Assembly (NCBI GenBank): GCA_022495005.1
Contig: JAGYXB010001863.1
Coordinates: 62,001 to 126,000, forward strand
Source of the DNA: Rhyacophila brunnea
Taxonomy: Eukaryota > Arthropoda > Insecta > Trichoptera > Rhyacophilidae
Direction: 5' to 3'
DNA: 64,000 bases
The translations under genes were made by a program, and so were the position numbers. The stretch's first letter is position 1; every line of letters begins with the position of its first letter. Under the pieces are notes generated by a model. It made no database searches. It saw only the letters and a program-made list of their open reading frames with translations, and was not told the origin of the DNA. Below are positions 9,451-21,171 of the stretch, piece by piece.

Positions 9451-11007
9451 AAGTAGATTTAGAAAATCTAATAACGTTTCTGGAGAGTGATTTGGAAATT
9501 CTTCCTGTCGAATTGTGTTCCGTGGTACCTTTCAATTAACTAATTAAATTCATTATCGCTATATGACGAAAATTACACCTATATTGTGGCAGTCAGCATA
9601 AGAATCGAATATAGTATCTGAGGATCTCCACAAATTGGTAAAGCTATTAGACCATCTCTCGCCCGGAGCCTCAAAACCATAGTAGAGGGCACCCACACCA
9701 CTAGACTGGTGAAATATGGATTCTACCCTTCAAAAGTTTAATACAAATCATGGAATACGTACATATTTTCGTGTAAAGCATACACATTAAAATTCAATCC
9801 TAGATTTTAGCAGCGAGATCCTAAAAACTGTGAAAAATGGTATTTCCTTTTCTTATTTCTGTTAGGACAACTGTAGCCATTACAACCCTAACACAACGGA
9901 AATAACTTATTCTCAATACAACTTGTTCGGTTGGCTACACTTTTTTATAATAAATTATAACAGATGTCGCCACTAACTATGATGATTTAATACAAGACAT
10001 ATTATAAAAACTAATATATCGACACCATTTAGTTACTTTGTTAAATTAGTTAAAAATATTTGTACCGTATCCAACATTAGTGTGCTTTAACAATTATACT
10101 ACTGACGCAATAAGCAATCACGGTGTAAGTGCAAGTCCTATTCAATACAACTATTTTATTTTTATTTTGTTTGTAATGTGTATGTTTTTAAGGCTTTTAC
10201 CAAATAATTTATTTTCAATTAAGAAATCTACATTCTTCATGTATATTATTCATTGAATAACCATTGTTTAGAAGTCTTCGCCACGACATAAATACATAGG
10301 TACCTACTGACCAGGGTACACAGAATTAATAGGAACTGAAATACCTTACGGGTGTGGAGTAACAGACGATCGATCTCGAGTGTGGAAGAATATGGGATAA
10401 ACTTAAACACGTGTCAACAATACGTCATTCAAAACTTGTCCTTCGTTCTCTAACTGCTCTCGGTTTATGTACTGACGCTCATTCAATATTGGTGTATTTG
10501 AATGTTGCAACTCACACTATTTCACGTCTATAATGTGTTTCATTTTCGTTGGACACTCACACATTCAAAACCCTGCGTCAAAATGTAGTATTTTGGGGTA
10601 TAGCCGATCTGAATTATATTTATTAATCTGTTCTATGCTGCTGACATTCATTAAATTTACCGAAGCTTTTGGAGATTAGACCGGAACTGGCTTCTGACGG
10701 TCTTATAACCAGGAGTTGGCAGCAACTTAACTAAGATTAATATTATTATTTTATAGGGATTAAAAGTTAAACTTTTCGCACCCCCTAGTTTGGAAACCGC
10801 TGGTAGATGATGTAATAGATTCGTCAGGTGATCAAAAGGGGGCCTTGAAACAGTTAAAATCTTTCGTCAAAATGTTTTATTACGCCAAAATTTAAAAAAA
10901 ATCCTCAAGTATTTCTCACAAAAGGACATAATAGATTACCCAAAAGATATATATATACATAAGTAGACACTTTTACATAAAAAAGAAGCCACTAATATTA
11001 TTATTTT
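9451..11007. other. Mostly unannotatable; lone hAT-like terminus at about 10802
   Basis: The only recognisable mark is at 10779-10802, where the minus strand reads CAGCGGTTTCCAAACTAGGG, a hAT-style end (CAGNGGTTTCCAAACT). I could not find its partner, so the element is truncated. The rest is AT-rich without repeats or frames. Confidence 0.4.
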
Positions 11008-11214
11008 TGTGGTAAGATGGCAAGACACGATATGCTCAGAAGAGCAATTATATTATTATCATATATTGCCACATCTTATTTCTACCAACCTATAAGACAG
11101 ACATACCATATTTTGATAACTTATATATCCCACTGTAGCGAGTCTGAAGGTATTCATAATTCAATTTGCCAAAAAAAAACCGAACAAATTATCGTGTTTT
11201 GCCATCTTACTACA
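11008..11214. mobile_element. Short MITE with about 25-bp terminal inverted repeats
   Basis: The ends are inverted copies: both read inward TGT(G/A)GTAAGATGGCAA followed by (G/A)ACACGATA. Total length is 207 bp. No convincing target duplication is visible, so the superfamily is open. The 68-codon open frame within it is incidental, because its start and end lie in the two inverted arms. Confidence 0.65.
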
Positions 11215-11840
11215 GATTTATAGTTACAAGTTGTGATTCAATGAAAGTTATACATTGCAATTTTTTCTAGGTGTAGTACTCATTGGTAGTTGGAAGTTAC
11301 GGTTTTTGTTTTTTTTATTGTGGGGAGCCTCTAAATCAATAAATTCACCACTCTGAAAATTTCAATATTATTCTATCGTTGATTACTAACATCTAATAAT
11401 TAATTTTAATTGATATACATTTTATACATTACTGATAGATAGACAGCATTCAAAAACAAAGCATCCATATTAAATTACGGCCATGTTGTTACTATTAAGT
11501 GCTTTCGGCCAGACGGCGCGTATAAATCTTACACGGCACTGGTCTTTAGTTAAAACTTATTGGCTACAGTTTACGGAGCCCGCTCTCAGTACTCCCCAGG
11601 TGGATGTTAAACGTAAAACGGCATTATTTAAAACGTTTGTATAATTTCATTGCTATATTTTTAACGTGAAATAACTCACCTGTGCTATGCAGACAGACCT
11701 TCGAAAATGGAACAGAGATATAAATACATCGATATAACTGTATTAATCAGACTTCAGCTTATCCAAGAAAGTATGAAATAATATATAAATTTGTGTCAAT
11801 TATTAAAAAAAATTATGCTATAAACGTACAACATAATCGC
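11215..11840. other. Mostly featureless; shared block at 11722-11830
   Basis: The block 11722-11830 ('aaatacatcgatataactgtattaat') recurs at 14636-14740, and the next part of that copy recurs at 13062-13170, so these are pieces of one dispersed repeat of unknown class. Nothing else is recognised. Confidence 0.4.
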
Positions 11841-11841
11841 A

Positions 11842-11938
11842 GAGCTCGAAAATTAAGTCGGAGCGTACCGGAGTGCCGTAACGAATAATAAAAAATCGAA
11901 TACACTTATTTTTATAAAATACACATATAATTAGCTAA
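11842..11938. repeat. CTCGAAAT repeat, worn copy
   Basis: It starts CAGAGCTCGAAAAT and continues TCGGAGCGTACCGGAG; 'tacacttatttttataaaatacacat' follows. The same blocks occur in the better preserved element at 15929-16156 and at 47434-47575. Confidence 0.5.
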
Positions 11939-11950
11939 CTAATTTAATAA

Positions 11951-12195
11951 CACCCACGGTGACCGCGCGGCTTAAGCGTTGGACTATCACGCCGTGGGTC
12001 TAAGGTTCGAATTCTGGGTCTGGCAAGTACACATATTGTTTTTTCAATTTGTGTGTGAGTCAGAGTATGGACCTAATAGGTTGAGCAAGTGGCTGACATC
12101 TATTTCTCGTAAAAAACAAAATCTGTTAATACAAACCTCTACCCTGTGGAGGCCCATATGATCCTATTAGGATTGGATATGGTAGGAAAAAAGCT
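11951..12195 (+). repeat. tRNA-derived SINE A, full-length copy
   Basis: The head resembles a tRNA: A-box-like GGTGACCGCGCGGCTTAAGCG and B-box-like GGTTCGAATTC at about 12004. The body follows with AAGTACACATATTGTTTTTT, GACCTAATAGGTTGAGCAAG and a 3' part with CTGTGGAGGCCCATATGATC, then an A-rich end. Both boxes are where an internal RNA polymerase III promoter would sit. Four more copies lie at 27787, 31704, 34914 and 58436 (minus). Confidence 0.83.
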
Positions 12196-12412
12196 TTAAT
12201 ATTTTCGTAAAATTATAGAGTGCTGCATAAGCGTGAAGTTTGGTAGTTTTGACAAAAAATATGACGTAGTTAGAGCGATGCCGAGCGAGAGAAAACGGGT
12301 TGCATGTAAGAGCAGTCGGAAATAATAATGGTAACAATAATTAGATATCCTTATATATGTAATTCGTGGGCAGTAGAAGAAAATCCAATCTGGTAAAGTT
12401 GTTCCACTATCT

Positions 12413-13027
12413 CAGGGATGGCGAACCTTTTTACGTGCGCGTGCCAAAATTTCCCGAATAATATTTTTCGACTGTCTGACGTAGCAAGCAGTTTTTCATG
12501 GCGAAACAAAAAGTTTTTTAAAAAATAATTTTTAAGAATTTCACTGTAGGTATTTCTAGCCGAAGGCATATCTTTTATTCTTTGAATATTTTTTTTCTTG
12601 TTTTCTGATTTAGAGAGAAAGAGATCGTGGAAGCATTTTAACCACTATTCTTTCATATTATATTCTCCATCACTGAACGGTTTTCCATTTTTAGAGATTA
12701 TATTTGAAGCAAAATAACAAACAGTTATTATATTTGAATGACTGCCAATAATTAATTTCATAAAGCTTGTTGATTGAATATTATCATGTTTAATTTTATA
12801 CAATGCGATTTGTCATTTATGCATGAATTTCATCGTTTCCGTTTACGCATAGATTGGTAAACATAATATGAAAAACCGAAGAAAATACGCATAGCTATGT
12901 CATCAATATTTATACATAAAAAAACACTTTGTAAAAACATATAAAATAGTATTTTTCTCTCTCTTCAAAATGAAACATTCGCGTGCTATGCAAAATCATT
13001 TCGCGTGCCTTAGGTTCGACATCCCTG
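12413..13027. mobile_element. hAT MITE, 615 bp
   Basis: Termini read inward CAGGGATGGCGAACC and CAGGGATGTCGAACC, followed by related GTGC-rich sub-ends (TTTACGTGCGCGTGCC; TAAGGCACGCG). Flanking 8-mers are CACTATCT (12405-12412) and CACTATAG (13028-13035), six of eight identical. There is no transposase frame. Ends of this kind are widespread among animal hAT elements. Confidence 0.8.
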
Positions 13028-13035
13028 CACTATAG

Positions 13036-13619
13036 TATCTATAATAATTGGTGAATGTGCCTGAATAATAAGAGAAAAAGATTGCGTACATATCTAACCC
13101 CATCATCATTTTTTACCACTACCAATGCTTATGCAAAAGTCGGTAATATTTCTACAGTTAATAATTATGACATTAATTAAATTTTTCAAATAGGTAACTA
13201 GAATATTTTCTGACATTTTCCATTAATTTCTAATCTCTTTGATGCTTGTGAAGTTGTTTTTTTTTATATGTAAGTGTAGAATTGACTATTATTATTCAGA
13301 TAGATGATCGCGTAATCAAAAAACAGAAGAGTAAAAATAACCAAATCGAGATCTTAACACCAAGCTGACATTTTATTTTTTGTTTACAAATAATTCCTCT
13401 AATCCTGCCGATGGAAAGAAATATATCAAAAAATAATAAACAGATTAACGTATAATTTATAATAAAACCGGTATCATTTTTAAGACATTTTTAGGACATT
13501 TTCAATGAAATTAATTGGTTTTTGTTATTCTATAATATATATTATGGAAATAAATAGGTAGATAAATAAAAAAATATAAGTCACATTACTAAGTGAGTGT
13601 GTGTTATTTATAATACTTA
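13036..13619. other. Mostly featureless; shared block at 13062-13170
   Basis: 13062-13170 ('gagaaaaagattgcgtac', 'accactaccaatgcttatg') recurs at 14755-14845. Otherwise AT-rich without recognisable features. Confidence 0.45.
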
Positions 13620-14159
13620 AGGGTTATCAAATAAGAGATATATTATATTTTTCAAGTCGCTCTAAAGTCCAATCAATAAAATGTTGACACACTAAAAGGT
13701 CATTTGGTTTAAATCCTTGTGTTAACTGTATTTATTGTATACGCCTCAAATTTCAAATCCTTATTAAGAATATTCCACATGAGTTCTCGAGAATAACGTC
13801 TAATTATTGATTGTTCTGGATTTTCATCCACACTTCAATTCACAACATCGATATTTTCAGCAGTACGCTTACGTTTTTGACGGGTTGGATCCATAACATC
13901 ACAAATATTACTATTTTTCTGGAATTTTATAATTAAATTACGAAATAGTAGCTCCGTGGGTTGATTATTTTGACCATTCACGTGATCCCCGAAATGTAGC
14001 TCGAATTGATTTGTATACGCTGCACAACTGTGTATCTTTCCATGATGATTTCCCAAACAATACTGAACAAAAATGTCAATTTTGGTGGGAATTAGAAAAA
14101 AAGTAGCTGCTATGACGTCTTAAAAATCTATAGTAGGTACCTACTAATTTGATAACCCT
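13620..14159 (-). mobile_element. Internally shortened Tc1/mariner-type transposon
   Basis: The two ends are inverted and read inward AGGGTTATCAAAT. Flanking bases are TA-like (TTA on the left, ATA on the right). Inside, the minus strand carries the N-terminal half of a transposase (separate entry), while the catalytic DDE half is missing. At 540 bp the element is far shorter than an intact Tc1/mariner relative (usually over 1.2 kb). Confidence 0.68.
13640..14043 (-). pseudogene. Decayed Tc1/mariner (IS630-like) transposase, DNA-binding half
   Basis: From the ATG at 14043 the minus strand starts MERYTVVQRIQI, the usual N-terminus of an insect mariner-like transposase family with a helix-turn-helix. 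After a frameshift it continues NNQPTELLFRNLIIKFQKN, then MDPTRQKRKRTAENIDVVN, then a TGA stop in frame, then DENPEQSIIRRYSRELMWNI and LNKDLKFEAYTI. After another frameshift come GFKPNDLLVCQHFIDWTLER. These blocks match, in order, the DNA-binding region and linker. The catalytic D-D-E/D residues would lie further downstream and are absent. It cannot be functional. Family assignment is from remembered motif order, not a search. Confidence 0.78.
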
Positions 14160-14510
14160 ATACTTACTATAATTTTTCCATCGTGTGATGATAACATTAG
14201 AAATAAATTATTTCTACACTACTAGTATAATTTCAATCATTCTTAAAAGGTTCTAAAACTATTTTTGAGTATTATAATATACTTAGAGTGTTTATGCTTG
14301 TCTATTGTGCTTTTGCGCTTTATCTATTATCGTCGGAAGGTTTTCATTCGATAAAATCAATAATTGAAAATGTTCCAAGAGTTCCAATACACAATAATAT
14401 TATTATCAAAGCCTTCTTAAACGGTTAAGAGCAATAATTGGCCTGATAAATCATTTATCTATGCCTTTGTTGCTATGGAATTATCGGTGTTTAACACATA
14501 ATATTGAATA
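14160..14510. other. No recognisable feature
   Basis: AT-rich spacer between the mariner fossil and repeat E. Confidence 0.5.
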
Positions 14511-14620
14511 GTGTATATTTAGAACGTCTACGTCAAGCGTAGACATGGCGTAGAGGGTCTACGTTTTCCCGTCAAACTTATATTTATTTCAATTTTCTTT
14601 ATTTAAGATTACACGAGGTG
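14511..14620. repeat. Dispersed repeat E, copy 1
   Basis: It contains GAACGTCTACGTCAAGCGTA, then TGGCGTAGA, then an AT-rich part 'tatttatttcaattttcttta'. An inverted copy lies at 53565-53672. The 'CTACG' words alternate in both orientations, giving small hairpins. Class unknown; probably the end of a MITE. Confidence 0.5.
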
Positions 14621-14635
14621 TAAATACATTCCAAA

Positions 14636-14850
14636 TACATCGATATAACTGTATTAATTAGACTTCACGTGGAAAACATGTCCAAAAAAGAGCGAAATAA
14701 TATCTAAATTCTTGTTAATTATTAGAAAATTTTATACTGATATCAATAATTTAGGAACGCAATAAGAGAAAAATATTGCGTACCTAATTCAATTTTCATT
14801 TTTGACCACTACCAATGCGTATGTAAAAGTAATATTTCCACTGTTAATAT
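14636..14850. repeat. Dispersed repeat F, most complete copy
   Basis: The first half matches 11722-11830 and the second half matches 13062-13170, so three partial copies lie within 3.1 kb. No coding frame or terminal repeats seen. Confidence 0.45.
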
Positions 14851-15928
14851 TTTTTCTGTTTTTCTGATAGCCATAATATTGTCTTTTACGGACGTTTTGT
14901 TAGAATATGTCACTGTAGAATCAGTCAAAGTATATATAAGTGAGTGGCGACCTTAGTCTTGGATATCTGCTCCTCAGACATTCCCAGGCAAATAAATTAC
15001 CGATTCTTCACATTCAAACTTAGAGCCACGTGATATGTTCGATTAAGGCCGAGTGTAATGCATAATCAATTTTTGTGTTGTCACACCAAGCTTTACTGGG
15101 ATAACACAGTGTTTATAATAGTTTATAATCCTGTGTCATTGACAAACTACCACCATATTAATATATTATATAGTATTTAAAACGTTAATTAATGTGTTTT
15201 TGTTTTGAATGTTTGTATGTACTTCTAGGTATTTTAAATTACTTTTTTTACACAACATTTTAAAGAAAAATCATTTTAATATACCGTTATAAGTGCAGAT
15301 ATGTTTATATTATTACTGTATCTGCTGTTAAAATCATTGCTAGAGTTGTCGCAACATTTTGTTTTATGTAATGTATTATAAATCGTAGATAATATTGATT
15401 TTAAGTAAATTGAAAGGGAAATATATTGATGTGAAATTATTGTATAGGCAACACTGACTAACAGGGAAAATGCCCAGTGCTCTCAATGTGAGAAAGGCTT
15501 GGTTACCTACCTAAATTTTCACTGTGAAATAATAATGAAATGTAAATGAATGAACGTTAATCGATTTTTGTTTGTTATTGATCGACAGTATGGGAATTTT
15601 TAAACAAAAGTCAATCAGCCAAACTACTGTGACTGACAGACGTTATAAAAACTATAATGTTGTTTTTTAATTAAGTGTATCCGATAAATTTCCACTGTTT
15701 ATTTTCCCAAAATAACTATTTATATTATCTGTTTATTTTTGAAAGGTGTTGATTTTTTAAATATCAGTAATTTTAATTGAATATCTGTTAGCCGATAACC
15801 CAAGTTTTATCATTTTGATAATTAAAAATCAATAGTTTAGAAACATAACTATATTATTTTTAATTTTCTGATAGCCACTAGATATAAAATTTGTATTATT
15901 CCACAAATTACTCATTTATGGTAGGTAC
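14851..15928. other. No recognisable feature
   Basis: AT-rich, without coding frames above chance length or repeat copies noticed. Confidence 0.5.
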
Positions 15929-16156
15929 CAGGGCTCGAAATGGACCGGAGCGTACCGGAGCGATCAAGTTAAAGCGGTAGAGTTAGCGGTAAAGTTATTG
16001 CTCCGTCTAGTGGAGAAAATAATTTGGCCGTCTGAGCTAGATATGCTATATAACAAACAATCTAGGACGCTTATTTTTATAAAATACACATAAAATTTGA
16101 TAACTATGTTAATATCTTCAGAAAATTGTCAAGCGTTTCGAGCATTTCGAGCACTG
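15929..16156. mobile_element. Candidate hAT-type MITE (CTCGAAAT ends)
   Basis: The left end reads CAGGGCTCGAAATG and the right end read inward CAGTGCTCGAAATG, 13 of 14 identical. The body contains GGACCGGAGCGTACCGGAGC. CAG-type ends fit hAT, but the flanking 8-mers (GTAGGTAC, GTGTATAA) do not match, so either the duplication has decayed or the right boundary is chance. Worn copies lie at 11842 and 47434. Confidence 0.55.
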
Positions 16157-17425
16157 GTGTATAATTTTCTTCAAGTAACTTATCCAATCCTGAACTCTCT
16201 GATATAGTTTCTCAGCATCTTATATTCCAGCACAGCATAAAGCTCTGTGACATAGATCACACTTGCCATTTTTTTCATTAAAATCAGCTTCTTATTACAA
16301 GCGTAAAGTCTCCTTCATGTAGTTTGCGAACTTCATAGTCCAATGTGCATGGCACTGACTTCTTATCCGAGGGGCCCGGTTGAGGTGACAATGCATTTAA
16401 ATGATTTTATCAATGCTCAATGCTACAAATTTCAGAGATTGTTTTACTACATTCATTAAGAACCATGACCTGTTGTAGTGGTAAATTTTAAAATATTGGT
16501 TTCGTTTTATATATTAGCATAATATTATGTTGTTTCTGTACTATGCTCTTCGCTACTATTTCCATTAATAGTTTTAAGTCCGGTAAATTCAGGCCAAGAA
16601 AAATTCAGTATGTGGCAGCATTAAGTGACTGCTCCTGAGACATTCCTAGATATAAAACAGCTGAAGTGCCCAAGTTACCCATGATTTATTAAAATCCAAT
16701 TTCTTTATACATTCTTTAATTCTAATGATTCATTCTCATTCAATAGTTATTCTATTGACATGTTCAATACACCCGTTCAGGCATTTAAACACTGCAGTAG
16801 ATGATCTTTTTTTGTTGTTTCGACCTACTTAACTAGTTTTTCATAATATATGCTGATTTTGTTGTATGCACTTTTTAATTTTTAATTTTATTATGCTGTA
16901 TATTTTACCTGACTAATATTATATTGCTATTATTCTTTGTATTCTGTCGCCGTTTATAAATTCTTTAAAAATTGGTCGATAGGCCAAATTTAAAGGATGG
17001 AAGATACCCAATTATTCAATGGTATTCTTTTCAATATACGAAAGGTATTAAATCGCCTAACTAATCTAAGTATTTAGTCACAATATGTAGAAAAATATAA
17101 AACATCCTTACAGCTAAGGCAGGAAGGAAGTTTTCAGCATATAATACGGACGTCTTTTGCATGCATCTAATACCCGTTCATTGATCAATATCGTAGAACA
17201 AAAAAATGTACCATTTTATTATGTTCTGCAAAATAAATTCAATTTGCACGAAGCTTTTTCTTTGATCTGCTTGAGTCAAAGTAGTGGGTACTTATGATGA
17301 ATAGGTAATGTACAGATGATACTTGGATGGATGAAGTAAACTATATGACATAATAATGTTTACCGGTCGTCTTTCGAGTTAATACATTACTGAAATACTG
17401 AAAGTGCATTAATGCTCTACTGTCT
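16157..17425. other. No recognisable feature
   Basis: AT-rich; nothing stands out on either strand. Confidence 0.5.
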
Positions 17426-17509
17426 CAGTGTTTCTCAAACTTACAACGTGCTAGTACGTCTTTTAGAGGGCGTACATTTTACCGCAACAAATAAAAAAGT
17501 ATCTTTTAG

Positions 17510-17925
17510 GGGTAGGTACATTCATTTTTTTTTCTTTATATATAAATAATCATACTCTTGCTTTTTCGTACAAGGTGGTTGGTAGGGTTAGTTGCATTGA
17601 TGTGTAGTCAATTATGTTCCTCCATTTATATCTTTAATTTTCTTTATGGCCAGAATTAAATATTTTCTTGTGTTGTTCTATTGCTTAGTACTTCGTGAGA
17701 CTTCTGGAGGTCAATTTCATGGTTATGCTGTCTACACAAAATCTATCGCTCCTTTTCTAGTATAGGGCAGTCGTTGATGACACACCACACAGTCTGAGAT
17801 GTGTAGCCGTCACATGGACAACAGTCATCGTCCCTCAATTTAAATCTTTTTAGATAGGCTAGCACAGCTCCGTGGCCTGTTAGTAGGATATGTGTGAGTT
17901 CATGTTCATACATTCAATTAACATT
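17510..17925 (-). pseudogene. R1/I-like LINE, C-terminal end (decayed)
   Basis: The minus strand from about 17925 reads ELTHILLTGHGAVLAYLKRF, then KLRDDDCCPCDGYTSQTVW and INDCPILE. 'LTGHGA...YLKRF' followed by a cysteine/histidine cluster is the conserved region after the RNase H part in R1-, I- and Jockey-clade LINEs. Stops and frameshifts follow. A better preserved copy lies at 51590-52125, with the same 3' sequence and a (TA)n-like end. Confidence 0.8.
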
Positions 17926-18189
17926 TATAACATTACATTCTTCTTAAAATATAAACTCATTTATTATATACCTACCACCATAAATCGTCCGATGTTCGAA
18001 TTTAGAACTAAGCTCATCACAGTATAAAAAGCATTGAATGATAATATGTCAAATGCATGTGGCGTCCTCACTCAGCTGATAACTAATACTGTCTTGCTTG
18101 TACTTACAATATCAATTTTCGATAAATTCTGAATAAAATGAAAATTCCACAACCTTATAATAATATTGACAAAATTAAGTCAATAATGA

Positions 18190-18345
18190 TTCAATGCTGG
18201 GAGAGGGTGGTTTATACGGGAATCAATCCAGGCACTAACCTTGATGTTGATCGGCTGGAGTGATGTAGCTAGCCTCAGGTTCCACGCATTCACAAACTAG
18301 TAAACTGACGGTGGTTATCACTTTCACGGTTACAATTGTTTTTGG
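18190..18345 (-). repeat. Dispersed coding-like repeat Q, copy 2
   Basis: On the minus strand this matches 45169-45345 over about 150 bp, including GTTAGTGCCTGGATTGA. One base is missing inside the TCAACATCAA(A)GG stretch, which breaks the frame seen in the other copies. Confidence 0.55.
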
Positions 18346-18729
18346 GATGAATTATGATACATAGGTAGGAAATATTGGATTGGGTTGGGGATCGGATTAA
18401 GATTATAATTGGCCCAAATAATTATAAATATTTCCGATTCATTAATCAATATAATATTATGTCATAATAATATTATATTTATATCATTATATGTATATCG
18501 ATTTAATGACCATTTCATGTGTCAGTGACATCTTTATTTACATTATACATATAGTATTTATAGTAAAACTACTTAACTATAGTATGGTTTGAAATAACTG
18601 ATTCGTTAAATATTTTTACTTAAACATGTAGTGTATAATAATTATATTGTGTAAAAATGTAGAAACAATATGACCCTTTAAATATTTTGCGTACCATGAA
18701 GGGTGTATGACAATTTGGGAACCAATGTT

Positions 18730-19131
18730 ATATCTTATTCAACTAATATCACCTTTGGGTATTTTGAGATTAGCAACATTGTAAGAAATTGTACCATTCC
18801 GTGTAACGGAGATACAAATATTTCCTTCATATTCATAACAACGCCATTGGGTACTACAGATCACTGTTTTATCTACTATTAAATAATCCTCATCAACCAA
18901 GCGCGATCCATATCATTACAGTCTAATAAGGCGTATCCTGAGTCACAAAAAGCGATGTAACCCACTTAAAGTTGTTTAGATCTGAGAATATCTCAGGAGC
19001 AATTACACAAGACTAGGTTGCCACATATTTATGACACCTTACTCCCTTTAATACATCTTCTCCCTGTATCGCTATCTCCAACACAGTTTCATATATTTCC
19101 TCTCATGCGTTCCAGACACATATAAAAATCG
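18730..19131. other. No recognisable feature
   Basis: AT-rich, no repeat or frame noticed. Confidence 0.5.
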
Positions 19132-19153
19132 ATATATATATATATATATATAT
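19132..19153. repeat. (AT)n microsatellite
   Basis: About eleven AT units in a row; likely to be variable in length. Confidence 0.9.
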
Positions 19154-19620
19154 CATGTAATTATTATTACATTATATATTTGTCTTAATGTATATATCTG
19201 TATGGACGTAACGCAGCGCAATAAATACAGCACAACACACACTCGTTCTCTCTCTCTGTCTGCTAAAGGTATTCAGAACTGGTATTCACGATAAGCTATC
19301 TTTCTCTGACGCTCGTAAATTTTCATGCGTCTCGTCTTTGTTGCGCGATCGCATAAACAAAACACCCACGCTATATCCTTCAATATGCGCACCGCACGTA
19401 ATCGGTTTGTCCCGCATATGCATTTCGCTCACACGCTTTTTAACACATTCACTGTATTAAAAAATTTAAGACAACACCAATAAAACTCAGTTCTTTAGCT
19501 ATGAATATTTTTACCCAATATTGATTTGCTTATGATCTAAAAATCGTATTATTAAGCAAGTTTATTATAATTTGGACCTAGTACTTTTTTCTAGTTTGTA
19601 AAATACCCATTTACGCATAT
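19154..19620. other. No recognisable gene
   Basis: 19210-19450 is richer in C and CpG than its surroundings but has no useful open frame. Confidence 0.45.
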
Positions 19621-19621
19621 A

Positions 19622-19839
19622 TTCTATACACAAGGCGGCTTTAAGCGCATATCGAGGGAAGTTTATCATATTTATGTATTGAGGCGGTTAATTGTTACAA
19701 TAAGTTAACCGCCTGAACTGTCAAAAAGTGCTATGTTTTAACAGCACCTCAGACTGAGATAGACAGTTTTGCCAGTTTAGACGTCTAATTACTTATTATA
19801 ACAATTATAATACCGATATATGCCGTCTTGTGTATAGAA
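19622..19839. mobile_element. TA-flanked MITE (Tc1/mariner-like), 218 bp
   Basis: Terminal inverted repeats read inward TTCTATACACAAG(G/A)CGGC and are flanked by TA on both sides (19620-19621, 19840-19841). Inside, AGGCGGTTAA and TTAACCGCCT form a 10-bp stem at 19681-19712. TA target sites and short inverted ends fit the Tc1/mariner superfamily. No coding frame. Confidence 0.78.
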
Positions 19840-19841
19840 TA

Positions 19842-20230
19842 GATGAGCTGGAATACCATAAAAAGTAGTATTTTATCACCGGGACGGTCGAATTTTTAAA
19901 TATTTGGTATCGTTAAATATTATAATATAGGTACCCGTGTTTGCGTTGGAGTTGAAATGCATTATCTTGCATATCGTAATTCGTGGGGAACGTTCGTAGC
20001 AGCCGATTGCCTACCAATAATGCATATCATAACTTCACTTCGCTCGTTCTACTTCTCATATACATATATAATAATACTGTGCTAAGTAGACTTATATGTT
20101 TATTCTGCTGCCTGCTGGTGTCGTTAGCACGAGATACCGCTCTAACTACGCCATGAAGCACTGACTTATAACAAGACCCTCCTTACATACAAAATCACGT
20201 TATTTAACAAGTTATTACAATATTGAAAAC
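19842..20230. other. No recognisable feature
   Basis: No repeat copy found apart from the start of repeat B at its right edge. Confidence 0.45.
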
Positions 20231-20628
20231 GTTAACGTAAGGTTCAAGTCCTGTCAGGTGTCGTATTTTTTTACAAAACGATTTCTTCTAGTGTGTATTT
20301 GCATGAGATGATTTCAAATGATGTATAATTTCAAATCAAATCAAATCAAATCAAATTTATTTATTTTACATATTATAATGAACATAACAAATTCAAAGCG
20401 TTCACGACATATTCAGTATGTAGAATGTTACATTCTGAAATCTTGTGTCTTATTCGTTGAATAAAATAAATAGTTTATTAAAATTATTAGCAAGTACGTT
20501 ACAAAAATTAAATAATGGAGTAATCCGCGACGTCGGTTAGTAATTAAGGAATTGATTGATACCTACCTTAAGTTAAGATACTAAAACCGATAGCCAACCT
20601 AATAACGTAATTCGATGAGTATTTCATG
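20231..20628 (+). repeat. tRNA-like repeat B, copy with LINE tail inserted, plus middle segment
   Basis: Only the 3' half of the tRNA-like module remains (GGTTCAAGTCCTGTCAGGTG at 20242). The tail is split by about 80 bp of LINE 3' end (20334-20412), then resumes at 20413 and ends in 'cgttgaataaaataaatag' at 20473. The middle segment with GACGTCGGTTAGTAATTAAG follows to 20628, where the solo LTR begins. Confidence 0.7.
20334..20412 (-). mobile_element. Jockey-like LINE, 3' tip with (AAATC)n tail
   Basis: Five AAATC/AAATCA units are followed by TTTATTTATTTTACATATTA and 'cgttcacgacat'. The last part matches the 3' ends of the Jockey-like copies at 23775, 28560, 30890 and 36400. The element is truncated to about 80 bp and inserted into the tail of repeat B. 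Confidence 0.65.
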
Positions 20629-21171
20629 TGTTGGGTCACTACTGTGGTGTTCGATGTGTGGGTTGAGGATGATGATAATGAAGTCTACGATGTAGCAGGG
20701 TGAGATTTATTAGCAGCGTATCGGTACAATAGTATATTATACAATCATAGTACATATAATCTACTGAGATAGTTACGAGCTAGGTACTTGGATTCGAGTG
20801 ACATTTAGATAAATTATTCTTCGTTATTTATACAATAAAAGGTAATACATTAACCTTAAAGTGTGATACATAATCATATTGGACTAATTATAGAGTCAGC
20901 GTTTTAAATCGAGTAGTTTGTGAAATATTATTTATTATTACAGTCGTAAGAAAATATGATACCATGAAAAATGATTATTCGGCTAATACACCGTAATGAT
21001 ATAATGTGCTGTGAAATGATGTAATAATATACCGTATCTAACATTGCCAATCGACTTGCTGATCTAGCTAAGAGTTGTTTGCTGGAAATTGATTCGCTGG
21101 GAATATATTACTGCAGAGTAGTTTGATACATTAAACAATATATATCTGATCGCTATTATTCTGCAGCTACA
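20629..21171. mobile_element. Solo LTR, 543 bp, with CATG target duplication
   Basis: It starts TGTTGGGTCAC and ends GCAGCTACA (TG...CA with TGT/ACA inverted ends) and is flanked by CATG on both sides (20625-20628, 21172-21175). The host repeat B continues on each side exactly as in the uninterrupted copy at 24870-24890, so the empty site is known. A diverged relative lies at 27966-28527. A 4-bp duplication fits Ty3/gypsy or BEL/Pao elements; no internal sequence remains to decide. Solo LTRs arise by recombination between the two LTRs. Confidence 0.83.

Larger units (their letters stand above)
17426..18727. mobile_element. Possible old hAT element enclosing a LINE fragment
   Basis: The left edge reads CAGTGTTTCTCAAAC and the right edge read inward CATTGGTTCCCAAATTG; both are hAT-style. 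Flanking 8-mers TACTGTCT and TTATATCT agree at five positions only. If real, the element is 1.3 kb and holds the LINE fragment at 17510-17925 and repeat Q copy 2. The boundaries could be coincidental. Confidence 0.35.

Noticed and set aside
15929..16164. Target duplication for the CTCGAAAT element
   Set aside because: The flanking 8-mers GTAGGTAC and GTGTATAA agree at only a few positions; I keep the element as a candidate on its ends alone.
20341..20365. Short direct-repeat array as a CRISPR-like structure
   Set aside because: Five AAATC units without spacers are a LINE tail microsatellite; the window is eukaryotic.
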